Part shown: positions 35,501-44,085 of the stretch, piece after piece
Numbering within the stretch: position 1 is the first letter of the stretch
Layout of the letters: each line of letters begins with the position of its first letter
Source: Hyphococcus sp.
GTDB taxonomy: Bacteria > Pseudomonadota > Alphaproteobacteria > Caulobacterales > Parvularculaceae
Direction of reading: 5' to 3'
Length of the DNA: 64,000 bases
NCBI GenBank assembly: GCA_021776375.1
Contig: JAJFGA010000090.1
Span: forward strand, 52,239 to 116,238
Program-made: the position numbers and the translations under genes
Notes under the pieces: model-generated
Database searches by the model: none
The model's input: only the letters and a program-made list of their open reading frames with translations
What the model was told of the DNA's origin: nothing

Positions 35501-35763
35501 CCTTCACGTGCGGTTGAGTCTGTATGGTTGACGCCATCGATATCAGTGATGGCCTCCTCAATGCGCAAAATGATTTGCTCTTCAATCTCTAATGGCGACG
35601 CGCCTGGCCAGGCAATGCTGACAGTTGCGCCATTAAAGTTTGCCGATGGAAAAACCTCCCTTTCGAGGCGTAAATATGAAATCGCGCCGGTTATGATAAT
35701 CGCGACCATTAACAGGTTCGCTGCGACGGTGTTGCGTGTCCACCATGCGATTATTCCGTTCAC
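32563..35763 (-). CDS. RND efflux pump permease (HAE1 family)
   Basis: A 1066-residue inner-membrane RND permease of the AcrB/HAE1 superfamily. It starts MNGIIAWWTRNTVAANLL and has the twelve-helix, two-large-loop layout. The fourth helix has VVVDDAIIVGESIHNE with the aspartate pair used for proton coupling, and the second half has FFGVGAAAGVVVNDNLVLID. The porter-domain sequences (MALYGDLTERELNRLA) resemble the branch paired with NodT-type channels in Proteobacteria. It is the third gene of an operon: channel, adaptor, permease. Substrate is unknown. Confidence 0.93.
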   Translation of the reverse strand: MNGIIAWWTRNTVAANLLMVAIIITGAISYLRLEREVFPSANFNGATVSIAWPGASPLEIEEQIILRIEEAITDIDGVNHTDSTAREGIATVNIEGIDSVDATTFLNEIKNRIDGISTLPQDAFPPVVSQWRNDGGAVYMALYGDLTERELNRLARELRDEVAQIPNGSPLVDLWGDLTEEVSVEVSETALRRYGLTFDDVANAIRGSSLNIAAGQVRTKTGSIQVAARALADTREEFEKIVVRQLPDGSVLRVRDLATVIDGFEDRKTKREMNGVPSITISVNAPDTLNIVTLSAAVNEWMDEKNEELEGTAQLLIWFDTADLYFARMELVSSNAVIGLVLVMVVLLLFLRPAVALWVTVGIAVSFAGAFIFMPMTGVSLNMLSLFAFLLVIGVVVDDAIIVGESIHNETEVNGGGLDAARIGAQLVAKPVFFAVLTTMIAFLPWLFMSGGTSQFTKHITLTIVFALTFSLIESFFILPSHLSHMKPQNKNGVYFRLQRVFAEGLVNFANKIYRPIIKTALRLRYFTVAGFIVAFAVAASLLAQGWISFKFMPEVQGTFISMTVRLPEGAPYSRSLQIFDEVEAAAARLKAKKGQVKGEDFVQSVYIRAEEGRIVSYVTIIEAEKRRESTQDVAEQFRAELSEIPDAEEINVTYTINNSGPDFSFGIESDDLEELRLATLDIQNYLRTLPGVYDVRNNLQSETPELQISLKPGAERFGFTLAEVSRQVRQAFYGEEVQRLPRKGQDVRVMVRYPASDRESLTTIENMRIRTRDGREVPLTAVADATFAPSFKRIERRDRHRSARITAELKENVDRAATMKIFNQEFVPEWKRRHVGVNLAARGDAEAQAEFMSEFFSLYAIAFFAMYMVLAIAFSSYWQPLLIMSAIPFGFMGAAFGHFIFGLDFALFSFFGVGAAAGVVVNDNLVLIDYVNRLRAQGEGAFAALVKAGVGRFRPILLTSITTFIGLMPIMFERSTDAQFLMPMVIALAWGVFFASFVTLLFVPAMYAVGADIARFYRWAWTGEKQPHIGEGASADSDYGDPVDGRGGVQDGQSARPNPLWGPAE

Positions 35764-35765
35764 AA

Positions 35766-37004
35766 TTATTCTCCCGTGTTGGCGGCGGCGTTAGACGTCG
35801 TCACAGAGACGGTTTCGAAGCCCTCAGGCGAAGAAAGAGTGGTCTGGTCCACAGGGGTAACGAGATCGCCGTCGTCAGCGCCGCGCAGCGGCGAGGTTAC
35901 AACGCGTTCACCAGCATTCACGCCGCCGGAAATTGTAATCGTGTCGCGATCCGTTGAGACGATGCGGACCGTGCGCTCATCGAGCTTTGCCTCGTCGGTA
36001 ATGACATAAACCGTATCGCGCCCATAAAGCGCCGAGCGCGGCAAAACGATGGCGTTATGAAAAGGCTTGCCGCGGATGGTCGCATCGACAAATAATCCCA
36101 TGATAAGCGGCATGCCGTCATCGGCGCCGGCGCCGTAAGGGTCGTCGACAACTGCGACGACAAAGACTTGCCGTGTCGCAGCATCAATCGACCCGTCGGC
36201 GCGAGCGATGCGCCCGGTCCACTCATGTTGCTCGCCGGCGACGAATGCGGTCAACGCCACCGGCGGGCCGGGGTTTTCCTCAGTTGCTACAAAGGCGATT
36301 GGCAGGCCAAGCTTGGTGAGGTCAGTGTCGGTCAGCGGCAGCCGGATTTCAGCGACATCGGTTGAAAATATCCGCCCCAGCTGGGCGCCGGGCGAGACAA
36401 ATTGGCCAATACCGACGATCCGCTCACGCACCCGACCGGTAAACGGCGCACGAATACGGGTGCGTTCAAGGTTCAAAAGCGCAGCGGTATGTTCCGCTTT
36501 CGCGGCATCAAAATTAGCCCGCGCCTGCGCCAATTGTGGAATGCGTAGCGCCAATTCAGTTGGATCACTCTCGCGGCCAAGATCATCATAGTCCCTGCGC
36601 GCCAGCGCGCCTTCCGCCTCCTCGCGGCGCAGCGCTTCTTCCGCTTGCGCAACCCGGGCCTTCGCGCCAGCGGCGCCGGCGCGATACTCAGCGTCTTCAA
36701 TCCGGATCAACATATCGTTCTTGTCAAAAGCGCCGCCATTGACAAAATTCTCGGCGGTGGCGACCACGCGACCGGAAACTTGTGCGGTCAACGAGATATC
36801 CGTAAGCGGACGAACTTCGCCTTGCGCAGTCACATCAAGAGTAACCGAACGGGTCTCACTGGTCGTATAAAACACCGTCGGCGGCGCGATATCCGGCTCC
36901 TGGCGCTCCGGCTTGGGGCGCAACTGTCCCATCATGAAAATGAGAGCGACGCCGCCGGCCAAAATACCGATCGTGCCGAACAATGTGAAAAATTTACGGA
37001 TCAT
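35766..37004 (-). CDS. RND efflux periplasmic adaptor (membrane fusion protein)
   Basis: A 412-residue adaptor anchored by one N-terminal helix (FFTLFGTIGILAGGVALIFMM). The lipoyl half-motifs flank a coiled-coil hairpin: GEVRPLTDISLTAQVSGRVVA before, and RTRIRAPFTGRVRERIVGIGQFV after (about residues 60-190). A beta-barrel domain (EIRLPLTDTDLTKLGL) and a membrane-proximal domain follow. It joins the permease to the outer-membrane channel. It ends two bases before the permease ATG and begins five bases after the channel stop, so the three are co-transcribed. Confidence 0.92.
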   Translation of the reverse strand: MIRKFFTLFGTIGILAGGVALIFMMGQLRPKPERQEPDIAPPTVFYTTSETRSVTLDVTAQGEVRPLTDISLTAQVSGRVVATAENFVNGGAFDKNDMLIRIEDAEYRAGAAGAKARVAQAEEALRREEAEGALARRDYDDLGRESDPTELALRIPQLAQARANFDAAKAEHTAALLNLERTRIRAPFTGRVRERIVGIGQFVSPGAQLGRIFSTDVAEIRLPLTDTDLTKLGLPIAFVATEENPGPPVALTAFVAGEQHEWTGRIARADGSIDAATRQVFVVAVVDDPYGAGADDGMPLIMGLFVDATIRGKPFHNAIVLPRSALYGRDTVYVITDEAKLDERTVRIVSTDRDTITISGGVNAGERVVTSPLRGADDGDLVTPVDQTTLSSPEGFETVSVTTSNAAANTGE

Positions 37005-37009
37005 TACGC

Positions 37010-38608
37010 TTACTCACTCTCTCCCATTGACAGCGCTGCAAGTTTTGCATCGGTGAGGAAATCACCGCCAATCGCGAGATAGAGTAAAACGCGATTGGAA
37101 ACCCGCTGTTGTTGGGCTTGTATATATTGGCTCTCCGCCAAAATCCGGCGGGTCTGGGCGTCCAGGAGGTTAAAAATAGTTGCAGCGCCGCTGGCGTAGC
37201 GCCGTTCGGTCAGCTCTTCAGCGGCGGCGGCTTCTTCATAGGCCAGTTTGAGCGCGTCTTCACGCACTGCGAGGAATGATTCTGCGGCAAGCGCGTTTTC
37301 CGCTTCCTCGTAAGCGACCAGAACGGTTTGTGCGTAATTGAAAAGCGATGCTTCTGCGACGGCTTGGGCGCGCTTGGCGTTGGCGCGGATGCGACCGCCC
37401 TGAAACAACGGTTGGAAGAGACCGCCGGCAAGATTGCCGGCCAGGCGTTCCGGGTCGATCAGGTCGGCAAGCACCGGACCGGACGTGTTGATCTGCGATG
37501 TCAGCGTGATCTGCGGCAACATTTGCTTGCGCGCGGCGCGAGCACGCAAACCCGACGCTTCCATGCGCGCCTCAGCGGCGACCAGATCCGGACGGCGCGC
37601 CAGCAAGTCACCCGGCGCACCAGCGCCGGCGAGCGTCGGCAGTTCAGGCAAGCTCTCTGCCGCTGCAAGCTCGGCGGCGGGATAGCGCCCAAGCAAAACC
37701 TCAAGACGGCGCGAGGCTTCAAGTTCCAGCCGCTTGCGCAAGGCAAGACTGGCCTGGCTCGATCCAAGCGCCGACCGCGACAGCCTTACATCAAGACTTG
37801 AAGCAACACCGCGCTCATAGCGCCGATCGGTAACCCGCAAATTGCTCTCGCGCGCCTTAACATCGCGTTCAGCCAGCTCACGTTGCTGGCGCGCCTCGAT
37901 AAGCCCGAACCAGGCTTGCGAGACCCGCGCGGCGATAGACAAACGTGCGCCGATGAGATCGGCCTCGGCCGCGGTCGCATCGCGATAGGCCGCTTTGGTT
38001 TGGTCGGTCAGGCGACCCCAAAGATCAATTTCCCAACGAATTTGGGCGCCGAGGGAATAATTGTTGATGTAGAACCGCCGGTTCGGCAAGTCCGTTTCGG
38101 CCGTCCCGTTGCCATCAACATCCAGACCATCAAGCTCGCCGTCGCCATCTACATCAATGCCGAATTGGTCTTCAAGGTCCTGCGCACGCACCCGGGAGCC
38201 ACTGCCCCCGGCGCCGCCGCCCGCCGTGGCGGCCGTCGTCGGATCGGTAACGATGGCGTTGCGGCTGGAATTGAAACTTGTGTTCAGCGACGGCAGCAAA
38301 TCCGCTCTCGCAATCTTCGAACCCGCGCGCGCCTGCTTCAAATTAGCAGCGGCGGCGAGGAAATCATTATTGCGCAAAAGCGCTTCATCGATCAGCCGGT
38401 AAAGAGTGTCGTCATTGAATGCAGCAACCCAGTCGCCAGTGAGCGGCGTCGCCGCTTGCGTCTCGCTCGACCACGCCTTGGGCATGTCCGGCAACTGCGC
38501 TTCCAGCAAATCCTGATTGACGCTTGCACAGGACGAAGCAAGCAGCGCAGATAACACAACCGCGCTCGTGCGAATTCGCGCCTTGTTTGTCCGGTCAGTA
38601 AAACGCAT
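37010..38608 (-). CDS. NodT-family outer membrane efflux lipoprotein
   Basis: A 532-residue channel protein of the TolC/NodT type. The ATG at 38608 has GAGGGG eight bases upstream and starts a lipoprotein signal with lipobox LLASSC. Two long-helix repeats follow, with DLLPSLNTSF, YDINLWG-like RWEIDLWGRLTDQTKAAYRDA and FDVRLSRSALGSSQASLA. Residues about 152-173 carry two consecutive DxDxDG calcium-type loops (DVDGDGELDG, DVDGNGTAETD), unusual in this family. It is the first gene of the efflux operon; a frame start at 38623 is possible but less likely. Confidence 0.9.
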   Translation of the reverse strand: MRFTDRTNKARIRTSAVVLSALLASSCASVNQDLLEAQLPDMPKAWSSETQAATPLTGDWVAAFNDDTLYRLIDEALLRNNDFLAAAANLKQARAGSKIARADLLPSLNTSFNSSRNAIVTDPTTAATAGGGAGGSGSRVRAQDLEDQFGIDVDGDGELDGLDVDGNGTAETDLPNRRFYINNYSLGAQIRWEIDLWGRLTDQTKAAYRDATAAEADLIGARLSIAARVSQAWFGLIEARQQRELAERDVKARESNLRVTDRRYERGVASSLDVRLSRSALGSSQASLALRKRLELEASRRLEVLLGRYPAAELAAAESLPELPTLAGAGAPGDLLARRPDLVAAEARMEASGLRARAARKQMLPQITLTSQINTSGPVLADLIDPERLAGNLAGGLFQPLFQGGRIRANAKRAQAVAEASLFNYAQTVLVAYEEAENALAAESFLAVREDALKLAYEEAAAAEELTERRYASGAATIFNLLDAQTRRILAESQYIQAQQQRVSNRVLLYLAIGGDFLTDAKLAALSMGESE

Positions 38609-38795
38609 TTTTTGGCCCCTCATCGGTATTTAAGCGTTACTTGTAGTCCCGGAGACAGAACTGCAAGCCATATTCGGCGGGCAGTTCGGAGAATGCGATG
38701 AACGCCCGACACATCCCGGCAGGCTTGCGCGCCAGCAGGCTATCTGCCGCCTCTGACATCATGGTTAACAACTTAGCAAATATAAGGTCGCGCAA

Positions 38796-38829
38796 GCGCT
38801 AAATAAGGTTCATTTTGCCCTATTAGCGC
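38796..38829. promoter_or_regulatory. Imperfect inverted repeat upstream of the efflux operon
   Basis: GCGCTAAATAAGG (38796-38808) faces CCCTATTAGCGC (38818-38829); the arms match as GCGCTAA-TA-GG with one-base offsets. It lies about 190 bases upstream of the channel gene start, between it and tRNA-Cys, and could be an operator for an unlinked regulator. The rest of 38609-38866 shows no gene; the stretch 38941-39147 beyond the tRNA is also empty. Confidence 0.35.
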
Positions 38830-38866
38830 ACTGAAAGCACGCAATAGGCAGGTTTTGCTATAAGAT

Positions 38867-38940
38867 TGGAGGCCACGGCCGGAATCGAACCGGCGTACAC
38901 GGCTTTGCAGGCCGCTGCGTAACCACTCCGCCACGTGGCC
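38867..38940 (-). tRNA. tRNA-Cys (GCA)
   Basis: On the minus strand the gene begins GGCCACGTGGCGGAGTGGTT and gives a complete cloverleaf. The anticodon loop has CCTGCAAAG with anticodon GCA, the T arm is GGTTCGATTCC, and the acceptor closes with CCGTGGCC followed by discriminator T and an encoded CCA. Confidence 0.95.
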
Positions 38941-39147
38941 ATCCAGGAAAGCCCGTCGGGCTTTGGAAGTGGGCCGCTCTCTTAGCGCGCTGGCAGGGCC
39001 CGGTCAAAGTGAAATATTGTGCGTTGGTCGTGAAAACACCACCATTTGGTGCATGGCCCTAAGATAAACACGTCGACATCACAAAAAATTACACCGTCCA
39101 GGTCGTTCAGAGAAAAGCCATCCGTGCAAAAGCTTGGCTGCAGCGCC

Positions 39148-41496
39148 TCAAAAACCAAACCCGCTGCGCAAGATCAGCGTTGTCGCCGCCGGCGTTTCAT
39201 AGGCGCCGAACGTTTGATGAATAAGGTTGATGTCGAGGGCGCCGAGCGGCCCGTTCTGGAGCCGGTAGCCGGCTTCATAATCCAGACGCCGGCCTGCAAA
39301 GGCGAGCGGCGCGGACACGGTTTCAAATGACAACGCCTCTGTCTGCTTGTTAAAGCCCGTCGGCAAGGTAAGGCGGGCAGCGCCGGTTTCAATCTGAAGC
39401 GGTTGCGATATCCCGAGCCATAGGCTGTCATTTGCTGCAATTATTCCATCGCGCGCCAGCGCAACCGAAAACTGCGTCGTCGTCAAATTTGAAAAATCGT
39501 CAATCAACGCGCCCAAGCCGTCGGTTGCAGCGCGGGTGTAACCGGCTGCATAGCGCCCTTTCAAGCGCCATCCTTTCGCCGGCGACCAATCCGCCTCCAC
39601 CGCGCCATATACGGTTGAGCTGGAAGTGTGCTCGCCGGAAAAACGCGCATCAAGGATCGCGCCCTGTTCGCGGCGCAGCCCCTGTTCTAACCGCATGTGG
39701 AGATTGCGCACATTAAAGCTGAACCCCGCGCGCATAGTGGCGGCGTTGCGCGCTGGCGCGGCTGCTCCATCCGACACCAGGCCAAAGCTGTCAGTATAAT
39801 AATCATAGGCGTAAGAGAGCAGAAAGTCAGCAGCGACGCGTTTTGAAAGCGGTGTCTTCATGAATGTCGTGACCGCAGCCTTTGCCTCTGGCAGATAGGC
39901 GTCGGCAAAGGCGCTGCCGGCAAGAAATGGCGTACGCCGTTCTGGGACGACCATCCGGTCGGCGGCCTCGGCGGTAAAGCCTTGCGCAACCATCACCGAG
40001 CGCCCGGCGCCAAGGTCATTGGTCAGGGCGAGCGCGATCGTATCCTCAACAACATCATTTTGGGCCAAAGCGCCGTCAAACGCGGCCGCCTGGTTGAAAC
40101 CAACATCAGTATAAGAACGATCACGAGAGGTAAGGCGCATGCGCATGGTTATGCGCTCGTTTACCCGCTGGCTGGCGTATGCGTGATTATCAAATGGGCT
40201 GAACACCTGTTCAACGTTAAACGCGGCCAATTCAGCAAGCCCCACAGTATCGCCAAGGTCGGCGCGAAAATCGCGATTATATTTATCCAGCACCACGACA
40301 TCGCCGATTGCCGCAAGGCCGCTGCCAAATACGGGCGACATCTGCGCTTGCGCGCCGGAAACGTCTGCAACGGACCCGACAACACTCGTCACTGTTATGC
40401 CGCCAACCGGCGCCACCGCCGCACCGACATTTAACAATCCGCGCCCAAATACCGGATCGGTCCCGGGAGCGCCAAGATCGGTCGCCGTATCGAGAAGGAT
40501 TGCAACCACTTCGCTCGCCGTCAGGGCAGGCCAAAGCTGGCGCACCAGTACCGCTGCGCCGGAAACATGCGGGGTCGAAGCGCTGGTGCCGGAAAAAGGC
40601 AGCGTCTGCCCAGGCGCTGTTGTCAGTCCGACGGTTGGTATCAACGTCCCCGGCGCAACCAGATAAATATCGGCTGCAATCCCCGCCATATTGGAAAAGC
40701 TCGCCAAAGTATTGTCCGCCCTGACCGCGCCGGCAATAATTGTCGCCGGGGCGCCAGCAACATCAAACGCGCCAAGCGCAGAAGCTTGCGGGTCAGCGCC
40801 GCTTTCATTGCCCGCGGCGATCACTGAAACGAGGTCATTGGCCCCGGTGAATGCAAAAAGGGAGGCAAATTCCGGCCGCGCGCCGACTTCATCCGTCCCA
40901 AGAGAAAGATTAAGAACCCCGGCGCCGAGTGCTATCGCCCGGGTTGCGCCCTCATCGATCGCCTGACCGAAGATGATCGGGTCTGCAACAGAATCATCGT
41001 CGCCACGAAAAATCAGCAGCTGCGCCTCCGGCGCCACGCCGTGAACACCAATACCGTCGCGCTCTGCGCCAAGAATACTCGCCACTGGCGTTCCGTGGTC
41101 GTCTTCATCCTGCAATGAGGGCGTTGCTCGCACATCAGCCGCCGGCACCACGCCAGCGATAACCAGATCTGCACTTTGTGGATGAATGCGATTTTGAAAT
41201 TCCGGGTTATTCAGATCAATCCCGGTATCAACGATCGCGACAATTACACCCTCGCCGCTCCCACCCTGATCATAGGCCGCCAATGCGTTGATCTGCGTAA
41301 GGCCTGGCTGATTGCGAAATTCAGCGGTGTCGAAATTCTGCGGAGGGGGTGGCGGTGGTGGAGGCGGAGGCGGTGGAGGCGGCGGTGGCAAGCTCGCCAT
41401 CGGCGCGGTTCCGCCGCCCGAGGAGCAGGCGCCGAGCATCGCGCCGGCGCCTACAAGGACCACTGCAAGCAAGCTCTTACGGGTACTGAAAACCAT
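39148..41496 (-). CDS. Subtilisin-like (S8) serine protease with autotransporter-type C-terminus
   Basis: A 782-residue exported protease. It has a lipoprotein signal (lipobox LGAC), then a run of 16 prolines at about residues 37-52. The S8 catalytic triad is visible: Asp in AIVDTGIDLNNPEF, His in EDDHGTPVASI and Ser in FSGTSASTPHVSGAAV. The second half (from about residue 400) alternates like a beta-barrel and ends ATTLILRSGFGF with a terminal phenylalanine, suggesting a type V autotransporter. The polyproline stretch would separate the lipid anchor from the protease, an odd combination with a barrel. It is a single gene on the minus strand. Confidence 0.88.
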   Translation of the reverse strand: MVFSTRKSLLAVVLVGAGAMLGACSSGGGTAPMASLPPPPPPPPPPPPPPPPQNFDTAEFRNQPGLTQINALAAYDQGGSGEGVIVAIVDTGIDLNNPEFQNRIHPQSADLVIAGVVPAADVRATPSLQDEDDHGTPVASILGAERDGIGVHGVAPEAQLLIFRGDDDSVADPIIFGQAIDEGATRAIALGAGVLNLSLGTDEVGARPEFASLFAFTGANDLVSVIAAGNESGADPQASALGAFDVAGAPATIIAGAVRADNTLASFSNMAGIAADIYLVAPGTLIPTVGLTTAPGQTLPFSGTSASTPHVSGAAVLVRQLWPALTASEVVAILLDTATDLGAPGTDPVFGRGLLNVGAAVAPVGGITVTSVVGSVADVSGAQAQMSPVFGSGLAAIGDVVVLDKYNRDFRADLGDTVGLAELAAFNVEQVFSPFDNHAYASQRVNERITMRMRLTSRDRSYTDVGFNQAAAFDGALAQNDVVEDTIALALTNDLGAGRSVMVAQGFTAEAADRMVVPERRTPFLAGSAFADAYLPEAKAAVTTFMKTPLSKRVAADFLLSYAYDYYTDSFGLVSDGAAAPARNAATMRAGFSFNVRNLHMRLEQGLRREQGAILDARFSGEHTSSSTVYGAVEADWSPAKGWRLKGRYAAGYTRAATDGLGALIDDFSNLTTTQFSVALARDGIIAANDSLWLGISQPLQIETGAARLTLPTGFNKQTEALSFETVSAPLAFAGRRLDYEAGYRLQNGPLGALDINLIHQTFGAYETPAATTLILRSGFGF

Positions 41497-41569
41497 CTAG
41501 CCGCCACCCAAAACCGTGCGAAGGGATCAAAGCGGATAAACTAAAAAAGGTAAAGCGGGGTTACTTGGT

Positions 41570-41599
41570 GGTATTATTAAATTTGTAAGGAATATTACC
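41570..41599. promoter_or_regulatory. AT-rich inverted repeat upstream of the S8 protease gene
   Basis: GGTATTATT (41570-41578) and AATATTACC (41591-41599) form an inverted repeat with one mismatch around a 12-base spacer. It is in the AT-rich gap between parC and the protease gene, where the protease promoter must lie. It could be an operator; no regulator is nearby to assign. Confidence 0.35.
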
Positions 41600-41625
41600 A
41601 AACAACGCAGTCAAAATACTGGCGT

Positions 41626-43911
41626 CTACTCCTGATCCGGACCGAATGACTTCGAGGTTGGAAATCCCTTCGGCGCAATGCGTCCAGCCTGGGCGCGTTT
41701 GCCAAGATATGGCTTCCATCCCTCCACCGTCTGGATGCGCCCTGACCGGTCGGTCCAGGTCAGGCCGTCTTTCCTGGAAAAGACTTTGGCGTCGGAAAGC
41801 CCGCCTTTTTGAAACTTCTGTAAAACTACACCCTTGCCGCGGGACATTTCAGGCAATTCGGCGGCGGGAAAGACCAGGAATTTCTTGTTGTCGCCAACGA
41901 CCGCGATCATATGCGCCGCATCCATCTTGCTTGGCGCCGGTCGGCACACGGCCGCTTCCGCGCCCGCTGGCACGTTCAGCACCTGTTTTCCCTTGCGCGT
42001 ATTGGAAAGACAATCCTGCTCGGCGACAATAAATCCGTGCCCGGATGATGAGGCGACAATAAATTTTCGCATCCCTTGGTAGACAAATGCAGCTGTGATC
42101 GCATCGTCATTTCCCATATCCACCATCAGGCGGATGGGCTCGCCATGACCACGTCCGCCGGGAAGCATCGCGACATCCAGGGAGTAAAATTTCCCATTTG
42201 TCGCAAACAACATCAGCTTGTCGGTGGTTTGCGCGTGGATCACAAAACCCTCGCCGTCGCCGTCCTTATATTTGATCGCCTTCCTGTCTTCGACATGCCC
42301 CCTCATGGTCCGCACCCAGCCCTTTTCAGAAATCACGGCAGTGACGGGCTCTTTTTCGACCAGAATTTCAAGATCGATATCGTCAATATCGGGCGCATCG
42401 GCGATTTGTGTCCGCCGACGGCCAAGGTCTGATTTCGGATCGAAAACCTTACGCACCTCACGCAGCTGATCGCTTATTTTCGCCCACTGCGCATCGTCGG
42501 ATTTTAACAAGGCGCGCAGCGTCTTCTGCTCTTTCTTGAGATCCTTGTGTTCGGTCTTGATCGCCATCTCTTCGAGCTTGCGCAACGCTCTAAGGCGCAT
42601 ATTCAAAATCGCTTCGGCCTGAATATCCGACAGCTTGAATGTCTTCATCATCTGCGCTTTGGGCTCATCCTCATAGCGGATGATGCGGATCACCTCATCG
42701 AGATTGAGATAGGCGATAAGGAAACCATCGAGAATCTCCAGCCGCCGCGCGATCTTCTCAAGCCGGAATTTAGCGCCGCGCACCAAAACTTCCTTGCGAT
42801 GATCGAGATAGGCCTGGAGAACGTCGCGCAGGCCCATAACGCGCGGCGCGCCGGTCGCGTCGAGGACGTTGAGGTTTAATGAAAACCGCGATTCCAGATC
42901 GGTCAGCTTAAAGACGCTTTCCATAAGCGCTGCCGGATCGACGTTGCCTGAACGCGGTTCAAGAATGAGACGAATGTCTTCCGCACTTTCGTCGCGCACA
43001 TCGGCGACGGCTTGCATTTTCTTTGTCTGGATGAGGTCGGCGATTTTCTCGATCAGTTTCGATTTTTGAACCTGAAAGGGGATTTCGGTGATAACGATCT
43101 GATATTTTCCGCGACCAAGGTCTTCGCGTTCCCAGCGCGCGCGGACACGAAATCCGCCGCGCCCGGTCTCATAGGCCTCCTGCATGGAGGCGGCGTCTTC
43201 AACGCAAACCCCGCCAGTGGGGAAGTCGGGGCCTTTGACATAGTTCAACAATGTTTGGGTGCGCGCATTCGGCGTCTTGATGAGATGCAGCGACGCGTCG
43301 ATCAGCTCAGCGACATTATGCGGCGGGATTGAGGTCGCCATGCCAACGGCGATGCCGGTGGCGCCATTGGCAAGAAGGTTAGGAAACGCCGCCGGCAACA
43401 CGACCGGTTCATTGTCCTCGCCGTCATAAGTCTCACGAAAATCAACCGTGTCTTCGTCAATACCGTTAAGGAGAAGCTGAGCCGCCTCAGTGAGCCGGCT
43501 TTCCGTATAGCGCATCGCTGCAGCGTTATCGCCATCGATATTGCCGAAATTCCCCTGCCCGTCGACCAGCGGCACCCGCACGGAAAAATCCTGCACCAGC
43601 CGCACCATGGCGTCATAGATCGCCTGGTCGCCATGGGGGTGAAAGTTCCCCATCACCTCGCCAACGACTTTCGCCGACTTCTTAAAGCTCCCGCTGGCGT
43701 TCAGCTTCATCTGCCGCATCGCATAGAGGATGCGCCGGTGGACAGGCTTCAGCCCATCACGAACATCGGGGAGTGCGCGCGACGTGATCGTCGAGAGCGC
43801 ATAGGCGAGGTAGCGATTTGAAAGCGCCTCGTCGAACGGCTCCAGCAAGATATCCTCCGGCTTTGCCGGGGTGGTAGATTTTGCGGGTTTGGTTTTTTTC
43901 GTGCGTGCCAT
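41626..43911 (-). CDS. parC: DNA topoisomerase IV subunit A
   Basis: A 761-residue ParC, which decatenates daughter chromosomes. The quinolone-pocket region reads [17 protein letters not shown], with Gln where enterobacteria have Ser80, and the catalytic tyrosine lies in [12 protein letters not shown]. The coiled coil ([20 protein letters not shown]) and a C-terminal beta-pinwheel domain with few repeats follow. I chose the ATG at 43911 (MARTKKTK); an ATG at 43923 is also possible, and the frame runs to 44013. Its start is divergent from the beta-propeller gene. Confidence 0.95.
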   Translation of the reverse strand: MARTKKTKPAKSTTPAKPEDILLEPFDEALSNRYLAYALSTITSRALPDVRDGLKPVHRRILYAMRQMKLNASGSFKKSAKVVGEVMGNFHPHGDQAIYDAMVRLVQDFSVRVPLVDGQGNFGNIDGDNAAAMRYTESRLTEAAQLLLNGIDEDTVDFRETYDGEDNEPVVLPAAFPNLLANGATGIAVGMATSIPPHNVAELIDASLHLIKTPNARTQTLLNYVKGPDFPTGGVCVEDAASMQEAYETGRGGFRVRARWEREDLGRGKYQIVITEIPFQVQKSKLIEKIADLIQTKKMQAVADVRDESAEDIRLILEPRSGNVDPAALMESVFKLTDLESRFSLNLNVLDATGAPRVMGLRDVLQAYLDHRKEVLVRGAKFRLEKIARRLEILDGFLIAYLNLDEVIRIIRYEDEPKAQMMKTFKLSDIQAEAILNMRLRALRKLEEMAIKTEHKDLKKEQKTLRALLKSDDAQWAKISDQLREVRKVFDPKSDLGRRRTQIADAPDIDDIDLEILVEKEPVTAVISEKGWVRTMRGHVEDRKAIKYKDGDGEGFVIHAQTTDKLMLFATNGKFYSLDVAMLPGGRGHGEPIRLMVDMGNDDAITAAFVYQGMRKFIVASSSGHGFIVAEQDCLSNTRKGKQVLNVPAGAEAAVCRPAPSKMDAAHMIAVVGDNKKFLVFPAAELPEMSRGKGVVLQKFQKGGLSDAKVFSRKDGLTWTDRSGRIQTVEGWKPYLGKRAQAGRIAPKGFPTSKSFGPDQE

Positions 43912-44085
43912 GGCGCATCCCATAGCAGAGTCTTGGGGCGCCGCCAGCCCGGCAATTTCCCCTAAAGGGCGGCATTTTTGGCGGAAAACTCTCGTCGATT
44001 TCGAAATCGGCAAGACGGCGGGGCCGAGCTGTGGAATTTACACCACCGTTTAGACGCGCCTTTGCAAGAAAGACTGGAATTCAAC

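Noticed and set aside
41340..41395. GGC/GGA-rich tract read as a tandem-repeat locus or CRISPR-like array
   Set aside because: It simply encodes the 16-proline run of the protease; there are no repeat-spacer units.
42990..43640. Gln in place of Ser80 of ParC read as a quinolone-resistance mutation
   Set aside because: GDQAIYDA is, to my knowledge, the ordinary wild-type sequence in many alphaproteobacterial ParC proteins.
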